The notes: generated by a model from the letters alone, not told the origin. 64,000 bases of DNA from Clytia hemisphaerica (GCA_902728285.1 CACVBU010000597.1:648215-712214), one strand, 5' to 3'. Numbered from the stretch's first letter, positions 1 to 11,419 are shown. A program made the numbers and translations.

Positions 1-325
1 AAACTAAGAGAAGACAGTACAACAAGGTCTCAATAAAAAAAAGGAGATTACTATATGAAGAGTGGAGAAAATAGGTACTATGTTAAAGGTATATACTGCA
101 TTATCACCTCTGATCCATTTTATTTCCCCGATATTCTATGGATAAATCAGGATAAATGCCTATTTACATTTTTCACAAAATTGTTGTTTAATATCGTAAA
201 GGACATTTCTAATGGGAAGGGGCATAAATGTCGTTTGAGGAATGTACAATTAGGCGGAAATGAAGGAAGAGGTCAAAAATTGGTAAATTTCAGAGAAAAC
301 TTTTTAGTGAGCTCTCTTAAAAAAT

Positions 326-447
326 CAATTGTGCATTTTGTGAAGAAGCTTTGGAATTTGGTACACACATCAAACATGAAACAGGGGGAAAAATTGAGGG
401 AGGCAAGCTTATAAAATTTTAGAGCTTCTTTACAAAATGCACAATTG
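326..447. repeat. Short foldback (25-bp inverted repeat)
   Basis: Bases 326-350 and 423-447 are inverted copies matching at 24 of 25 positions around a 72-nt spacer. This could be a tiny MITE or a structured transcript. No target duplication was identified. Apart from this foldback I see nothing supportable in bases 1-743. Confidence 0.6.
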
Positions 448-743
448 TTATGTTTTTGAGGCGTGGATGAAAATAAAACTTAAAAAATCCTAAGATTAAT
501 ACTATACTAACAAAAGATGCATAAATGACACAGATTATTGTAAATTCTTTTCAGAGTTTGAAATTTGGTTGAAAATGTCCAAAAAAATGTTAAAAGGAAA
601 AGGATTTTCTTTAAAAAAAGAAGGTTCAAAAGAAAAAATTAATAAAAACGGAAGAAATAAATATCAAAAAAATAACATCAAAGCAAAAACAAAAAAAATA
701 TCAAAGAGTTTTCAAGTTTTCAGTAACATATGAAAAGTCAAAG

Positions 744-2252
744 TCAAGCGAGATCAACAGCTTCTTCGTGGTCTTTGATGGATTTGACAACTTCATTCGC
801 TTTGTAATATACGATGTCGACATTTTCAAGTTCCAACAACATGTCTTCTAATTCCTCAACGTTTTCGGAATATTTTGTTTGAATATCTTTCAGGTTAAAG
901 TAACTATCTAAAACACCAGGAAAAACAGTCAACGATTCTTTTGAATCACCATTTCGGATATCCAGGATGCACGTTAATGATTTTTTGAGTTTCTTCACTA
1001 AGGCAATGTGTCCTTCAGTGCACTTTACCTTTTTCAAAAGTCCAGGTACTTCCATTCTTTTTTACTTTTTACAGGATCATAATTTTCCTTTGATTTGGTC
1101 GGATTATATTTCTCTTTTGCCTTAATTGAGTCATATTTTTCTTTCGCCTTAATGGGGTCATACTTTTCTTTAGCTTTATTTGGATCATATTTTTCTTTTC
1201 TCTTTAAAAGATCATAATTTAGAATTATTAGAAAGACCTTCAAAATGGACAGCTTTTCTTTTTCGTAATGGATATTCTTTCTTTATACATTCATTAACAG
1301 CATTTGCATTTTTTGCTTTTGTAAGATCAATTGTTTGACTTTCAGTAATATTTGATTGCTCAACAACAAAATCAATTTCAGAAGTCTTTCCATAAACACC
1401 AAAAAACCATCCTCCTGAAAGTTCTTGAACCATCTCATTTAAAGTTGCATAAAACATTCTATCTTGTTTAAGATCATCAAAATAAATCCATCTATTTTCA
1501 GACAATAAAGCACATGCAAAATGAGCACCAGTGTTTCTGACTAATGCTGACAACTTCAAAGTAAATTGTTCTAAAAAAATCCATCCATTCAAAACTGTTT
1601 CATCAAATTCGATCAATAAATAATGTGAAAGATTTAGCGACTGAGTATTTGCTGCAATATTAGCTCCACACGTATCACAAGTTCCTGCGTTGGGAAGATC
1701 AAAGGACTTTTCTAAATAGATTGACAAGTTATTTTCATTTATAAGAAGCTCAGGGTAGGATAAGTCAGAAATATAATTAACCATGATAGAAAGCTCAGAT
1801 TTTACTTCAACGCTGCATATGCAGGTAGCCTTAGCTGTGTTGGTTGTCTCAAAAAAACGTTTCTCCTCTTTCAATAACACTCTAAAAAAATTGCTCGAAA
1901 AAATTTCAGAAAATTGGGCAGTACAGTCTCTTTCCACAAAAGATCTACAATTTTTTATTATTTTTCTCCAAACAGGTTCCCGTACTCCATTTAATAACCT
2001 TATTGCATCACTTTTTACGTCAAAATTGCTACTTTCAATCTCTGTTGAACCACTAATTAAAAGTAAATTGAAAAATTCACTAAGATCGCTTTGAGGTACT
2101 TTCTCTTGGATTTTGGGAAGAAATAATCGATAACATATCTCAAGAAAAGAATCTACAGCACATGAATAATATCGAGAATTTCTACATGAATTCTGAAAGT
2201 GAGAAATTTCAAGAGCAGTCTCTAAGTCGATAAATTCTTCAACAATACTCAT
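744..2252 (-). pseudogene. USP-like cysteine protease with KEKYDP repeats (frame-broken)
   Basis: Three overlapping minus-strand reading frames (2267-1212, 1243-1034, 1055-744) read as one protein. Its first natural start is MSIVEEF at 2252. The N-terminal part has the signature of a ubiquitin-specific (C19) peptidase: a Cys box (YYSCAVDSFLEI), two paired-cysteine knuckles (CIC and CDTCG) as in the USP fingers, and a His box (GAHFACALL followed by WIYFDD). It is followed by about five tandem copies of a KEKYDPIKA-like unit and a short acidic tail. Two frame breaks, near 1215-1240 and 1040-1055, make it look inactive. The Helitron at 53-60 kb has the same order, USP domain then charged repeats, so this may be the truncated 5' end of a related element; no DUF6570, Rep or helicase follows. 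Family call moderate; element assignment is inference. Confidence 0.6.
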
Positions 2253-2267
2253 GGTTCTTTTTCTCAA

Positions 2268-2790
2268 TATCAGCCTGAACAGTCAGGTCCAAAATCAAGA
2301 GGTCTTTTACACAGATATCTAAGCCCGAAGGGCTAGATTTGCAACTTTAAGCTTTCTCCAGCAAAAAAAAGTGAAGCAAAAATTAGACTTTTTGAATTTC
2401 GTGCCGATGGATAGGATCTAGCATTTTAATTGTTTTCGGAGCGCGAGATCAAAAAACGTAGCCGGCAAACGCTATTTCACATCTCTCAAACCGGTGAAAT
2501 TGCATATTTTAGTCACGTGACTCTGGTAGGAAATCCTTCCAAAGATGAGCATCACTTTTTGATAAAAGCCGCAAATCTAGCCCTTCGGGCTTTACAGATA
2601 TCTGTGGTCTTTTAATTCTTTTTCTCAATTTCAGCCTGAACAGTCAGGTCCAAAGTCAAGAAGTCTTTCAATTCTTTTTCTCAATTTCTCAGCCTGAACA
2701 GTCAGGTCCAAAATCAAGAGGTCTTTTAATTTTTTTTCTCAATTTCAGCCTGAACAGTCAGGTCCAAAATCAAGAGGTCAAACAAGTTAG
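2268..2790. repeat. Tandem repeat split by a MITE
   Basis: Four copies of a roughly 57-bp unit containing CTGAACAGTCAGGTCC and an AAGAGGTCTTTT tail start near 2270, 2631, 2689 and 2747. The first is separated from the rest by the inserted MITE at 2310-2606. The array lies immediately upstream of the USP-like gene, in what would be its promoter or 5' UTR. Confidence 0.8.
2310..2606. mobile_element. hAT-like MITE with 8-bp target duplication
   Basis: A 297-bp element begins CACAGATATCTAAGCCCG and ends with the inverted form. About 30 bp of terminal inverted repeat includes AAGCCCGAAGGGCTAGAT. It is flanked by perfect 8-bp direct repeats GTCTTTTA at 2302-2309 and 2607-2614. An 8-bp duplication and C-A-start termini are typical of hAT elements. 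It has no coding capacity. A diverged relative lies at 51072-51322. Confidence 0.85.
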
Positions 2791-2802
2791 AAATTGTAAA
2801 TA

Positions 2803-3045
2803 TCAAAACAAAACTGTCCAGTCAGGCATCAACAGATAAACCAAAACCTTTTTTCTATGATTTCTCCTGTCAATTTTGAACTGTTCCATATATGCACAAC
2901 ACTTCACTTTCAGTTTCTCATTTTGCAAATCATAATCTACATTCTGTACATCCGGGTAGTTTTTAGCGCTAGAATCCAATCTACTCAACAACTTTGTGCT
3001 TAGACTCTTTTCACGCCCGCAGCCACGCCATAATTTGCGCCCCAA
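2803..3045 (-). CDS. Hypothetical 80-aa ORF
   Basis: An open frame beginning MGRKLWRGCGREKSL, Lys/Arg-rich with two adjacent cysteines (KCCAYM). I do not recognise it. It lies upstream of the USP-like gene on the same strand and could be a leftover 5' exon or a chance ORF. No convincing splice site or promoter was seen. Confidence 0.2.
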   Translation of the reverse strand: MGRKLWRGCGREKSLSTKLLSRLDSSAKNYPDVQNVDYDLQNEKLKVKCCAYMEQFKIDRRNHRKKVLVYLLMPDWTVLF

Positions 3046-3770
3046 AAGTATAACCCGGATAAACTACGGAATGTGAAACATACGGAAACTGAAAGACGAC
3101 AAAAACAAAAAAAACAACAGCGAAAGATTTTCACCGGCTTCTCACTCATCGCGAGTCTATTACGCCACCTACGCTCCGCTGCGCTCCGCTCGGTGGCAAA
3201 TACGTTCTGGAAAATATATGGTTAATACATAGCCCTATAATAACTAAACACTCCTCTCTCAATGACGTGTTGAGGACCCGGTAATGTAATAATACTCATG
3301 AGAATTTATTGAGATTTCCGAATAATGGAGTTGAAATTGGAGGGTTAACCTATGAGAAAATTTGCTTTTTATGTTTTGAATCAGTTAATAATTGCAGCAA
3401 TTCTTTCCATCCCCTAAACAAAAAAAATAAAAGCCCGGGCTAAGTATTCAGATTTGTAATTCATGACAGTACACAATAATGAATTTAAGTTTGATACTGA
3501 TAACAACTGATCCCTTCAATGGCAAAAATGATTAGATTATAACAATCATATATTAAATATTTATTCTGAAATGTCTTCTTGTGTTTCTCTGCACAATTAA
3601 GAGTGCTCAATACATAAGTAGAGCTTGATACATAAAGATTAAGAAACGTTGTATTTCTTTTCAATACTTAAAGTTTCTTGCTTAAATTTTGCTGAAATGT
3701 CTATATTACTGTAGATAGTAAATCATCCAAACCCGAATTTTAGCGTAATGCTCAACTAATTTCGGGAGGT
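3046..3770. other. Non-coding, AT-rich stretch
   Basis: No gene seen. Bases 3164-3197 form a GC-rich hairpin: GCCACC pairs with GGTGGC around two direct copies of CGCTCCGCT. This is an island of GC in otherwise AT-rich sequence, probably a decayed transposon end. Confidence 0.5.
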
Positions 3771-3774
3771 CGTC

Positions 3775-4278
3775 AGTAGTCCGACACTTTCTAGTCCGAC
3801 AGTAAAAATGTCCGACGTTGGATTTGACGAAAGTGTCAGTATTCCGACAACAGTTTTGTCCGACAACGAGTCAAAAAAAAACATACAAAAATCGAAATAT
3901 GAATCGTGGAAGAGGAAACACATCTTTTCCGATTTTGAGGTTAGGCCCCTAAACCCGACTTTTCTTAAATTTTGGAAAGCTTGTTACGATTAGGCTTTCA
4001 AGAGTCAAGAGATTGGATTTAGCTGTTTTTACGACCCTTCTTTAGTGATTTACAATCCTGATTGGTCCTTTATTTCTACTTATGTCAAAATGTCGCCAAA
4101 ATAAACTTTTATTAATATTATCTCAGAGAAAAACCCTTATTCAACATTCGACACTCTAAAATCTTGCGTTTTCGGACAAAAGTGACGTCGGAAAAAAAGA
4201 CTTCCAAATTTTAAATTTATTTTATAGATTCGGACTATTTTACTGTCGGACTAGAAAGTGTCGGACTAGTGACATGCA
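3775..4278. mobile_element. Foldback element with TAGTCCGACA termini
   Basis: Near-identical inverted termini of about 45 bp contain two spaced copies of TAGTCCGACA (left AGTCCGACACTTTCTAGTCC; right the inverted form at about 4225-4276). Further GTCCGA units lie just inside both ends. The ~400-bp core has no convincing ORF. A diverged single terminus of the same family lies near 34414-34465. Confidence 0.75.
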
Positions 4279-4399
4279 CCCCTAATTTCATAACCGATCA
4301 TCAAAGTTCAATATCATTAAAATGGAAACGATTCAAATCATTCGTGAGCAGTGTTCGATAATTCTTGCGTTGATGGTTGAGTGTATCTTCTTCTGGTCG

Positions 4400-4560
4400 T
4401 ACTTTTGTCCCATGGGGGGGGTGGTACTTAGGCAAAAATGGATGATGGGTATCTGCGGACGGTAAGGGTCGGTTTTTTCACCTTTCAAAGTCTCTCTAAG
4501 GGTCGGAAAAATCAAAAAGTTTAAATTAGTCTCTAAGGGTCGGAAAATTCAAGATTTTTA
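4400..4560. repeat. Left flank of a G-tract/GTCTCTCTAAGGGTC repeat
   Basis: The segment holds an eight-G run after CCAT, a GCGGACGG motif and two to three copies of GTCTCTAAGGGTCGG. The same motifs reappear at 9240-9405 on the other side of the LINE, with the GCGGACGG motif inverted (CCGTCCGC). This suggests that the LINE inserted into a pre-existing element. Confidence 0.6.
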
Positions 4561-4914
4561 GGAAATTCTTTTTTTACTTCTCTTTTATCACCATTAACAT
4601 TATTGGTATATATAAAGCTAAAAATATAATAACAACAACTTTTCGTTTTAAAAATATGTACAAAGATAAAAATGTCTTTTTTTTTTGTATAAAACATTCA
4701 TTATACCGACTCTAAAGTATGTTGGAACAAAAGCTAGGACAGGCTCTAGGAAGTAATAGTTGCTCGGATTGTAGTGGAAATAGGTACCCCAGATGAGGAA
4801 CAAAGCTAGAAAATGGCAACAAAAATAGGTTGAGTGTACCGGCTGGTAAACAAAAATAGTCAAAGGAATCGAAAACGAGCCTAAGGCGAGAGGAGTAACC
4901 AATAAGAAAATAGA

Positions 4915-7900
4915 TTAAGGCGTAAAATTCCTATTAATATTTCTATTAATAATCTCCCTCATTTCGTTCCTGCATTCAGCCGTGTTCCAGTTAGCAATCA
5001 ACAAATTTAGTTTGCTAACAAGTTCTGTATCCAACTGATCTCCCGTATTAACTTTAAACGATTTATGTCTGTTAAGGACCAAGTTACATATATCAATATC
5101 TTCACGATTGCATATGTTAAGAATTCCTGGAATTATTGAGTATTGACGGTCAGGTGTCGTTAACAGGTTGAGAAGGTATGCAGATGTTTGATGATTCTTC
5201 ATTAGCATTGTTAGAAGATTTAGTTTCCTGTTTTCGATGTACGGAATGATGTCTGCAACTCTAAAAAGTTTGTTGAGGTCATTTGTGCCATGTTTTGAAT
5301 GACCTAGCATGTTTTTGAAGGCCGAGCGACATTGTCGGTTTAGATACTCAAGAAACGATTTAGAAGTGTTAGTGATTTCCATTCCATAGAGAAATTTTGG
5401 AAGGACGATTGATTTGAAGATGTTTGCTATGATGTTGGGATGCATTTTCCTGACTCCACTAGAGATGAGAGAAGATGTGACGGCCCATAGTTCTTGGATA
5501 CGATTTTCCTGGTGTTTAGCGAGAGTGATCTTCTTCGATTTAGTGTCCCATAAAAAACCCAGATGTTTTAAGGTTTTTTGGGGAGATATTGATTTGTCAT
5601 TCATTGAGATACTGGGATTGTCTATTGGGCAATTACCAGATACAATAAATTGTGTTTTTGTATCATTGAACTTTAAGCCAATATTACCGCCTTTTTCCTG
5701 ACAAAGAGATATCATTTTCTGGAGATGTTTTAGATTAGGACTCAGGAGGATCAGGTCATCAGCGAAGGCGATAATTGATGTGTTGATGTTAGGGTTTAAG
5801 AAGGTTCCAACGTTAAGATTAGTTATCTCCTGAAGGATATCCTCGGTGTAGATGTTATATAGGTATGGGGACAGGATTGACCCCTGTCTGACTCCTTGAG
5901 ATAGAGAGAATGGCTTGGAAATATTACTGTTGTATTTGATTTTTGCTTCTCCATGACTGTAAAGTTTTATAAGAAATTGTAGCACCGTATTTGGAAGTAT
6001 GTTTTTCAATTTGAGTTTGTTAAAGAGTTCAAGCCAATTGCACGAATCGAAGGCTTTCTCTGCATCCAGACTACATATGTATACAGGGGTATTTTGGGTA
6101 TTATATTTTTGAATAGTTTCATTGATTAAGAATTCAGCATGTAGTGTAGATCCGTCTGATGAGAAACCGTACTGGTGGTCTGCGTGATGCTTTAATTGTG
6201 GGCATTTCTGTAAAATTACTTGTTCGATTAATTTGGTTAATATTGGGATTAAGCTAATGCCTCTGTAGTTGTTCGGGTCGCTGATTGGTTTCCGGTGGGA
6301 TTTGATGATAGGGACCAGGTGGGATGTGGCCAGTGATTCAGGAAAGTGTTTCGAGGTTAGAATTCTGTTTATGGTTAGTGAAAGAAATGAGAGATTCTGG
6401 TCGGAAGGGTGTGTAAAACCGTGGATAAAATGTTCAGCTTTGATACCAAAAGGGTCGTATGCCTTGTCTTTGTTTAGATTGTTTATAGCAGTTAGTAAGT
6501 CATTTTCGTTTACTAAAAAGTCGATTTCATCCATTTCTTGTAGATCAGACAATAGACTATCGAGGAGGTCGTTTGTACGAGTATTGTTGATTTGTTCTGT
6601 CCTTGGTGTATTGAGCAGTGTATCGAAGTGGTTTTTGAATTCGGTTGTAATGTCTTCAGTATTGGTTTTGTTATTGATGGTGTATAGTTTCTGTGGTGAA
6701 GATTTGGCTAATCGAATCTGACTCCAGTAAGATTTTGGTTTAATTTTCTTGACTTTTTCGATGTTACTGTAATGTTCGACTGTGGATTGGGATTTACTTC
6801 TCTTGACGAGGGATCTGAAGTTTTTTCTAGCAAAAAGATATCGATGATAATAAACATTACGGGGGTCTCGATTGAAGTTAGTTGAGCGCCATTGATTGAA
6901 CGTACTTTGGAGTAGTTTTCGACTTTTTGACAGCTCTGTCGTCCACCATGGCTTCCTGTTGATTGAATGGAAATCTGAGTCGTTTTTGAGCTGGTTATAG
7001 GCTTCCAGAGAACATGACTTTAAAGCATTCTGAAGGATTTCAATGGAGTCCATGTTTTCGGATTCAAGTGTCTGAAAAGTCATAGAATTCAATAATGACT
7101 TGTATCTTTTTAAGAATGTTTCATTTTTCCACATGAAGCTTGGTACAAAATCTTCTTCGATGTATTTGACTTGTGGTATGGATTCTGAGTTTGTTATTGC
7201 TTTGTAAACTGTCGATACTGGTAAATGGTCACTGATGTTCAGAAAGTGTGGATCAGAAATGATTGTGTCTGAAAATTGGTTTATGGAGTTTGACGAAACG
7301 CAGATGTGGTCGATGTATGACTGATTTGGAAGTGTAGGGTGGTTGTATGTGTAGCATGGACCAGAGCCATGGCTTATGTCGATTGGTATGAGGTTGTTTA
7401 CTGATAAAAAGTTCTCTAGAAAGGGTGATAGGGCATTGGACTGTGCAATTCTTTCTGATCCTTCAGATGACGGATATGATTAAAAGTCACCAAGTACAAT
7501 CGAATTTGATGAATCAACGAAGTGCTTTAAAATGCCACTGATGGTATTCAATTGTGATGCATATATGTCTTTGAAGTCATTTTTGTTTGCGATACATTGA
7601 AGGTAAACACCGATCATAAGCAATGGTGTGTCTGAATAGTTTATTTTGATGATTGTTGTGAAGTCTTCTTGTAAGATGAGTTCAGGTTTATGGTTTGATG
7701 TTTTTCTGAGAAATAGGGCAGTACCACCGTAGGGTCGACCAGTGTGTCCTTGTTTCGCAGGAGCAAAGAATACATGGAAGTCCTTTTTATAATCGTGTAG
7801 GAGATACTTTTCAGATTGAGTGATCCAGAGTTCGGTAAGAAATATAATATCATTTGAGTTGATAATTTTGTCAATGTAAACTGTGTTTGTTTTGAAACCA

Positions 7901-7941
7901 TTGCAGTTTAAGGTAATTATCTTATTTGTTGTGGTATCCAT
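4915..7941 (-). pseudogene. LINE ORF2: endonuclease and reverse transcriptase
   Basis: About 1,009 codons from MDTTTNKIITLNCNG at 7941. The N-terminal EEP endonuclease shows LNCNG, the TELW metal-site motif, LGDF, and a conserved SDH near 7245. RT follows with NNYRGISLIPILTK, SLDAEKAFD (motif A), SQGVRQGSILSP (motif B), AFADDLILL (catalytic YxDD equivalent near 5760) and KHLGF. One in-frame TAA at about 7480, just after LGDF where an Asn is usual in the family, divides it; otherwise the frame is open end to end. It starts inside the end of ORF1 with a 20-nt overlap, suggesting coupled translation. A recent insertion disabled by one base change is the simplest reading. Confidence 0.85.
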
Positions 7942-9178
7942 TGTGTCTGTCAAAGTCTAAATTTCTATAGTTCTCATAATTATCTCTCATTTCATTTGTA
8001 AACTGGTTTGGTCGGTAGTCCTCAGGATGGGTGTCATAGTCAAGGTTTCGGTGGTATCTGTTGTTTCGTGGCTCTTGGTAAGTCCGCCTGTCATGTGTAC
8101 GATATTGGGGAGATCTTGGAGGGTGGTACGGTTTTACGACAAGACCTTGGTACCAGCAGCTTGGATCGAGGGCCCTTTGCTTATCCTCACTACGAATATC
8201 TATCTTGCATGATTGGTTGTACAGATTTTGTTTGACTGGGGAGACATCAACGACATTTAGACCGATTTCATCTCGAACAATTTGTTGAATGTCATCCATT
8301 GAGTATCGCAGGTTGAATCCTCCCACAAAGAGAGAAAAGGGTTTGGTTTGTCCTACTACTTTGGAGTTTGTTTTCTTTCTCCCAAAGACTGGTGGTGATC
8401 TTTTCTTGTTCTTGTTTTCTGATGCGATATCCTTTGCATGGTTTGGAGATGCATTTAGTGGTTTATTTGGTCTAAAGTCTTCTGGATGGCTGTCTTTTGC
8501 TGGGGTACTCTTGAGGAGTACATTTTCTATTTGTTGGATTGGTTGTCTGTTCGTGTCAACGGTATTAATAGTAGAAGTCAGTAGAGGTGGTGGTGTAGGT
8601 AGTTGATGCTGTACCTGTAGTTGTTGTTGCTGATTTGCGACACTGAGTATGACTATCTCCATCTTCCTCTCTAGATTTTCAATATGGGTTTTCAGGTCAA
8701 TGTTTTCTTTCTGCATGATGTTTACTTTGTTAACAAGTTCAGTCATTTTTTCTAAAATAAGTCTGTTGTTCAGGTCAATAACATTTTGTGTCTGATCGTG
8801 AAGAATAGGGTGTTTCAGTATATCAGCAGCTAGTTTAATTGTTATTTTGTTTTCGAATATGCTGAGGCCCATGTTATAGATGCCCTGGACAGCATATTGG
8901 AGATTTGATCTTCGTTTTAGGCAGCTTTTTGGCTCATCTTCCGAGATTATAAATCCATTTGATGATAAGGTGTTGGTGTCAAAATGGTCCAAGAAGAGAC
9001 AGAAGAGTTGATCTCGTAGAAGATTAATTACTTTCGTATCAAGTCTTTTGAACAATTTGATTAGTTCATCCTTTGAGGCTCTGAAGAGGTCTTCTATTCC
9101 TGCAATGAATGGAGTTGATGGCTCTGAAGTGTTTGCTTCAATGTTTTTAACGATGTTAGCCACAACTCCTGCCGCCAT
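7922..9178 (-). CDS. LINE ORF1 protein (coiled coil plus RRM-like region)
   Basis: A 418-residue ORF1 beginning MAAGVVANIVKNIE. Residues around 140-185 form a heptad-rich coiled coil (LIL EKMTELVNKVNIMQ region), followed by a Gln/Pro-rich linker. A C-terminal segment near residues 290-360 resembles an RRM (SLFVGGFNLRYS as RNP2-like strand). The tail is Arg/Tyr/Asn-rich. Such proteins bind LINE RNA as multimers and escort it to the integration site. The stop overlaps the ORF2 start region. RRM assignment is by eye and moderate. Confidence 0.75.
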   Translation of the reverse strand: MAAGVVANIVKNIEANTSEPSTPFIAGIEDLFRASKDELIKLFKRLDTKVINLLRDQLFCLFLDHFDTNTLSSNGFIISEDEPKSCLKRRSNLQYAVQGIYNMGLSIFENKITIKLAADILKHPILHDQTQNVIDLNNRLILEKMTELVNKVNIMQKENIDLKTHIENLERKMEIVILSVANQQQQLQVQHQLPTPPPLLTSTINTVDTNRQPIQQIENVLLKSTPAKDSHPEDFRPNKPLNASPNHAKDIASENKNKKRSPPVFGRKKTNSKVVGQTKPFSLFVGGFNLRYSMDDIQQIVRDEIGLNVVDVSPVKQNLYNQSCKIDIRSEDKQRALDPSCWYQGLVVKPYHPPRSPQYRTHDRRTYQEPRNNRYHRNLDYDTHPEDYRPNQFTNEMRDNYENYRNLDFDRHNGYHNK

Positions 9179-9239
9179 CTTGAATATAGTTCGTTTCTAA
9201 TGCTCTTGCAAATATTTTGACTTCCAGAGAAAAAATTAT

Positions 9240-9410
9240 AATAAAGTCTATCTAAGGGTATGACTTTTCTCAAAAATTGAAAAAAGAAATTGAAAAAGTC
9301 TCTCTAAGGGTCACCTTTTCAGCAAAAATCAGTCTCTCTAAGGGTCGGTTTTCGGAGGTCCCGTCCGCACATATCCCCCATTCCCCCATGGGGGGGGGGT
9401 ACGTATACGT
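9240..9410. repeat. Right flank of the GTCTCTCTAAGGGTC repeat
   Basis: Three spaced copies of a GTCTCTCTAAGGGTC-like unit are followed by CCCGTCCGCACATATCCCC and a G10 run with GTAC. It matches the left flank at 4400-4560 and relatives at 28970-29270 and 40905-41030. Confidence 0.65.
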
Positions 9411-9496
9411 ACGTATAAATCCATTGGAATTATATTACCAGTGGTTAAAGAATCGTCCAATAGCTCAGGCGCCTTCTTTAAAAACACATGGGTCAT

Positions 9497-9730
9497 TCAT
9501 TGCCCATTTTTTTCAGAAGAATATTGACCGTATCCTTCTTTGGCTAAATATTCGCAGCATCTTTGATACTCCAGTGTCATTATATATGGTCGAATGTTTT
9601 TAGTAGTGCATATACGCACAGAACGCTGGGTAACAGTTGATCCCGGTGACGACAATATAACTTTGCACAAGTTTTGCTGACTTGGAACAAACATATTAAC
9701 TGTCCTTGATGGCATGATCGATCGTACAAA
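9497..9730 (-). pseudogene. Terminal exon of DUF3987-like P-loop gene
   Basis: The open frame follows a strong 3' splice site (TTTTAATTTCAG ends at 9731) and runs FVRSIMPSRTVNMF to a stop after EKNGQ. It enters in phase 0, which is the phase in which the upstream exon at 12376-12631 leaves. The middle reads LSSPGSTVTQRSVRIC and ends with CCEYLAKEGYG, consistent with the compact C-terminal winged-helix-like end I associate with this family. The exon itself is undamaged. It is read here as the last exon of the gene whose other exons lie at 12.4-15.0 kb, separated from them by a LINE. Confidence 0.5.
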
Positions 9731-10115
9731 CTGAAATTAAAAGCATAATATAATAATTAAGAATAATTTGAGGCTCAAAAAAAATATCTAGGATACTAAA
9801 TAAAAAAAAAACAAAGCTTACTAAGAACATCGTAAGAACATATAAGTCAGAATATATCAAAAAATTATGAAAAGCCTAGCATAAAATGCCTTTTCTTAAA
9901 TCGAAAACTTTAAATAAATCGTCCCAGGAAGTAATATGGTATTATTATTATTCTTATTATTAACTTTTTATTTTCTGTTGGTAACAAGATAGCTTCATAT
10001 AAATACAAAAGTAATAAAAACCAACTACGTTAATTTTAAAATCATAAAAAAACAAATATGTATATTAAAATAAAAAATTTAAAACGTGGAAATAAAAGGA
10101 GCGGATGGGTTATTT

Positions 10116-11215
10116 TTAATAACAGATTTTGCAGGTACAATTTTCACCAGACCAGCTTTGGAGTTTAATTTTGAAAAGCTTTGGAGAATCGGCAGACTTT
10201 ATATCAGCAGGTAGGCGATTCCAGAGAAGACTACCCCGAAAGACTAAAGAGTTAAGCCCATATGTTTGGGTTCTGCCTACATTGGGTAAGATGGTTTTCT
10301 TATCTCCAGATCGAAGCACATAAGGTGACTTCGTTATATTATACATATGCCAGAGAAACTTGGGCAATCTTTCCAAATAATACTATAAACTGCTCGTAAT
10401 AGAAATCTTAAATTCTTAACATGTATAGAAACACTTGCATCCTTTTCTAACAAAGTTTTAAAATTTGAGTTGAAGTCGAGGTAGATTGCACGCAATGCCC
10501 TTGTATGGACTTTATTGATAAGGGTGTCATTCCCCTTACAGCCATGCATCCAGATCAAAGGACAGTAATTAAAAGTTGATAAGATATATGCTTCAGAAAG
10601 TGTTTTGGCGCTGCTTATATTCAAAAAAGGTCTCATACGAAATAAGGCCTTGACTTTATTGGATGCAGATTTACATAATGTTTTAACATGTTCAGAAAAA
10701 TTCAATTTACAATCAATTTTAATACCTAGAAGTTTAACAAAATTTTTAGGTTCTAAATTGATATTCCCAATTTTAAGTTTAATATGATCAATATTTCCTA
10801 CGTTATCAAGAAGCATCAATTGGAATTTTTCTGGGTTGGCGGCAATGGAATTTAATCTGAACCACTCGAGTAAATTCACTGTTTCTTGTTTTAAAGATTG
10901 TAAAACTTGAAGAAAGTTTTTTGCAAAAGTGGATAGGGTATTATCGTCAGCAAAATTACAAATTCAAATAAATCATTAATAAATATATTAAAAAGTAAAG
11001 GTCCCATAATGGAGCCTTGTGGAACACCAGTTTTTAGTAAAAGGAAATTGCTAAAATTATTTCCAACTTTTACTCTATGATATCTATTGGATAAATAATC
11101 TTTCAACAAACAAAGACTTTCAATACTAACTCCGTATGCCGCACATTTTGCTATTATTAGATCATGCGGTAAACAGTCAAAGGCTTTAGATAAATCCATT
11201 AGGATTGTACCAACT
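10116..11215 (-). pseudogene. LINE reverse transcriptase fragment
   Basis: Three frames read through one RT. 11215-10891 carries TILMDLSKAFDCLPHDL (motif A) and TGVPQGSIMGPLLF (motif B). A frame shift falls just before NFADDNTLS (about 10945), the catalytic Asp pair. 10879-10334 carries EWFRLNSIAANPEKFQ and KLLGIKID. The C-terminal frame 10376-10116 ends RGSLLWNRLPADIK and a Cys cluster (CTCKIC), the usual end of this LINE group. At least two frame breaks; inactive. Confidence 0.8.
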
Positions 11216-11231
11216 ACATTTCCACCGTCTA

Positions 11232-11385
11232 AATTCTAGTTTTGTTTCAGCGATACACATGATGTCAAATTTATTTTCAGTAAAACCAAGCAGATCATCT
11301 AACTTATTTCTCACAGAATTGATATTCAGATATCCTAGCAGGAATTTATTTGGATACTTTTCTTTGATTTTTCTAATTTTTTTAA
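11232..11385 (-). pseudogene. Remnant of LINE endonuclease N-terminus
   Basis: Minus-strand translation gives FLLGYLNINSVRNKLDDL and DIMCIAETKLE, the first two conserved blocks of an APE-type endonuclease. The reading then jumps directly into RT motif A at about 11215, so the rest of the endonuclease and the RT fingers are missing. Confidence 0.7.
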
Positions 11386-11419
11386 CTCCAAAGGGCAGTT
11401 CAAGAGTACCTTCAGCACA

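Larger units (their letters stand above)
4561..9240 (-). mobile_element. APE-type non-LTR retrotransposon, nearly intact
   Basis: A minus-strand LINE contains ORF1 (9178-7922), then an overlapping ORF2 (7941-4915) coding for an apurinic-like endonuclease followed by reverse transcriptase, then a short 3' UTR to about 4561. No zinc knuckle or RNase H is evident. The clade is uncertain: ORF2 layout fits the broad CR1/L2/Jockey-type APE group. The exact ends and target duplication are not resolved because both flanks are repeats of the same family. Confidence 0.8.

Noticed and set aside
55-414. 119-aa plus-strand ORF
   Set aside because: Overlaps the 326-447 foldback and has AT-driven composition; no recognisable domain.
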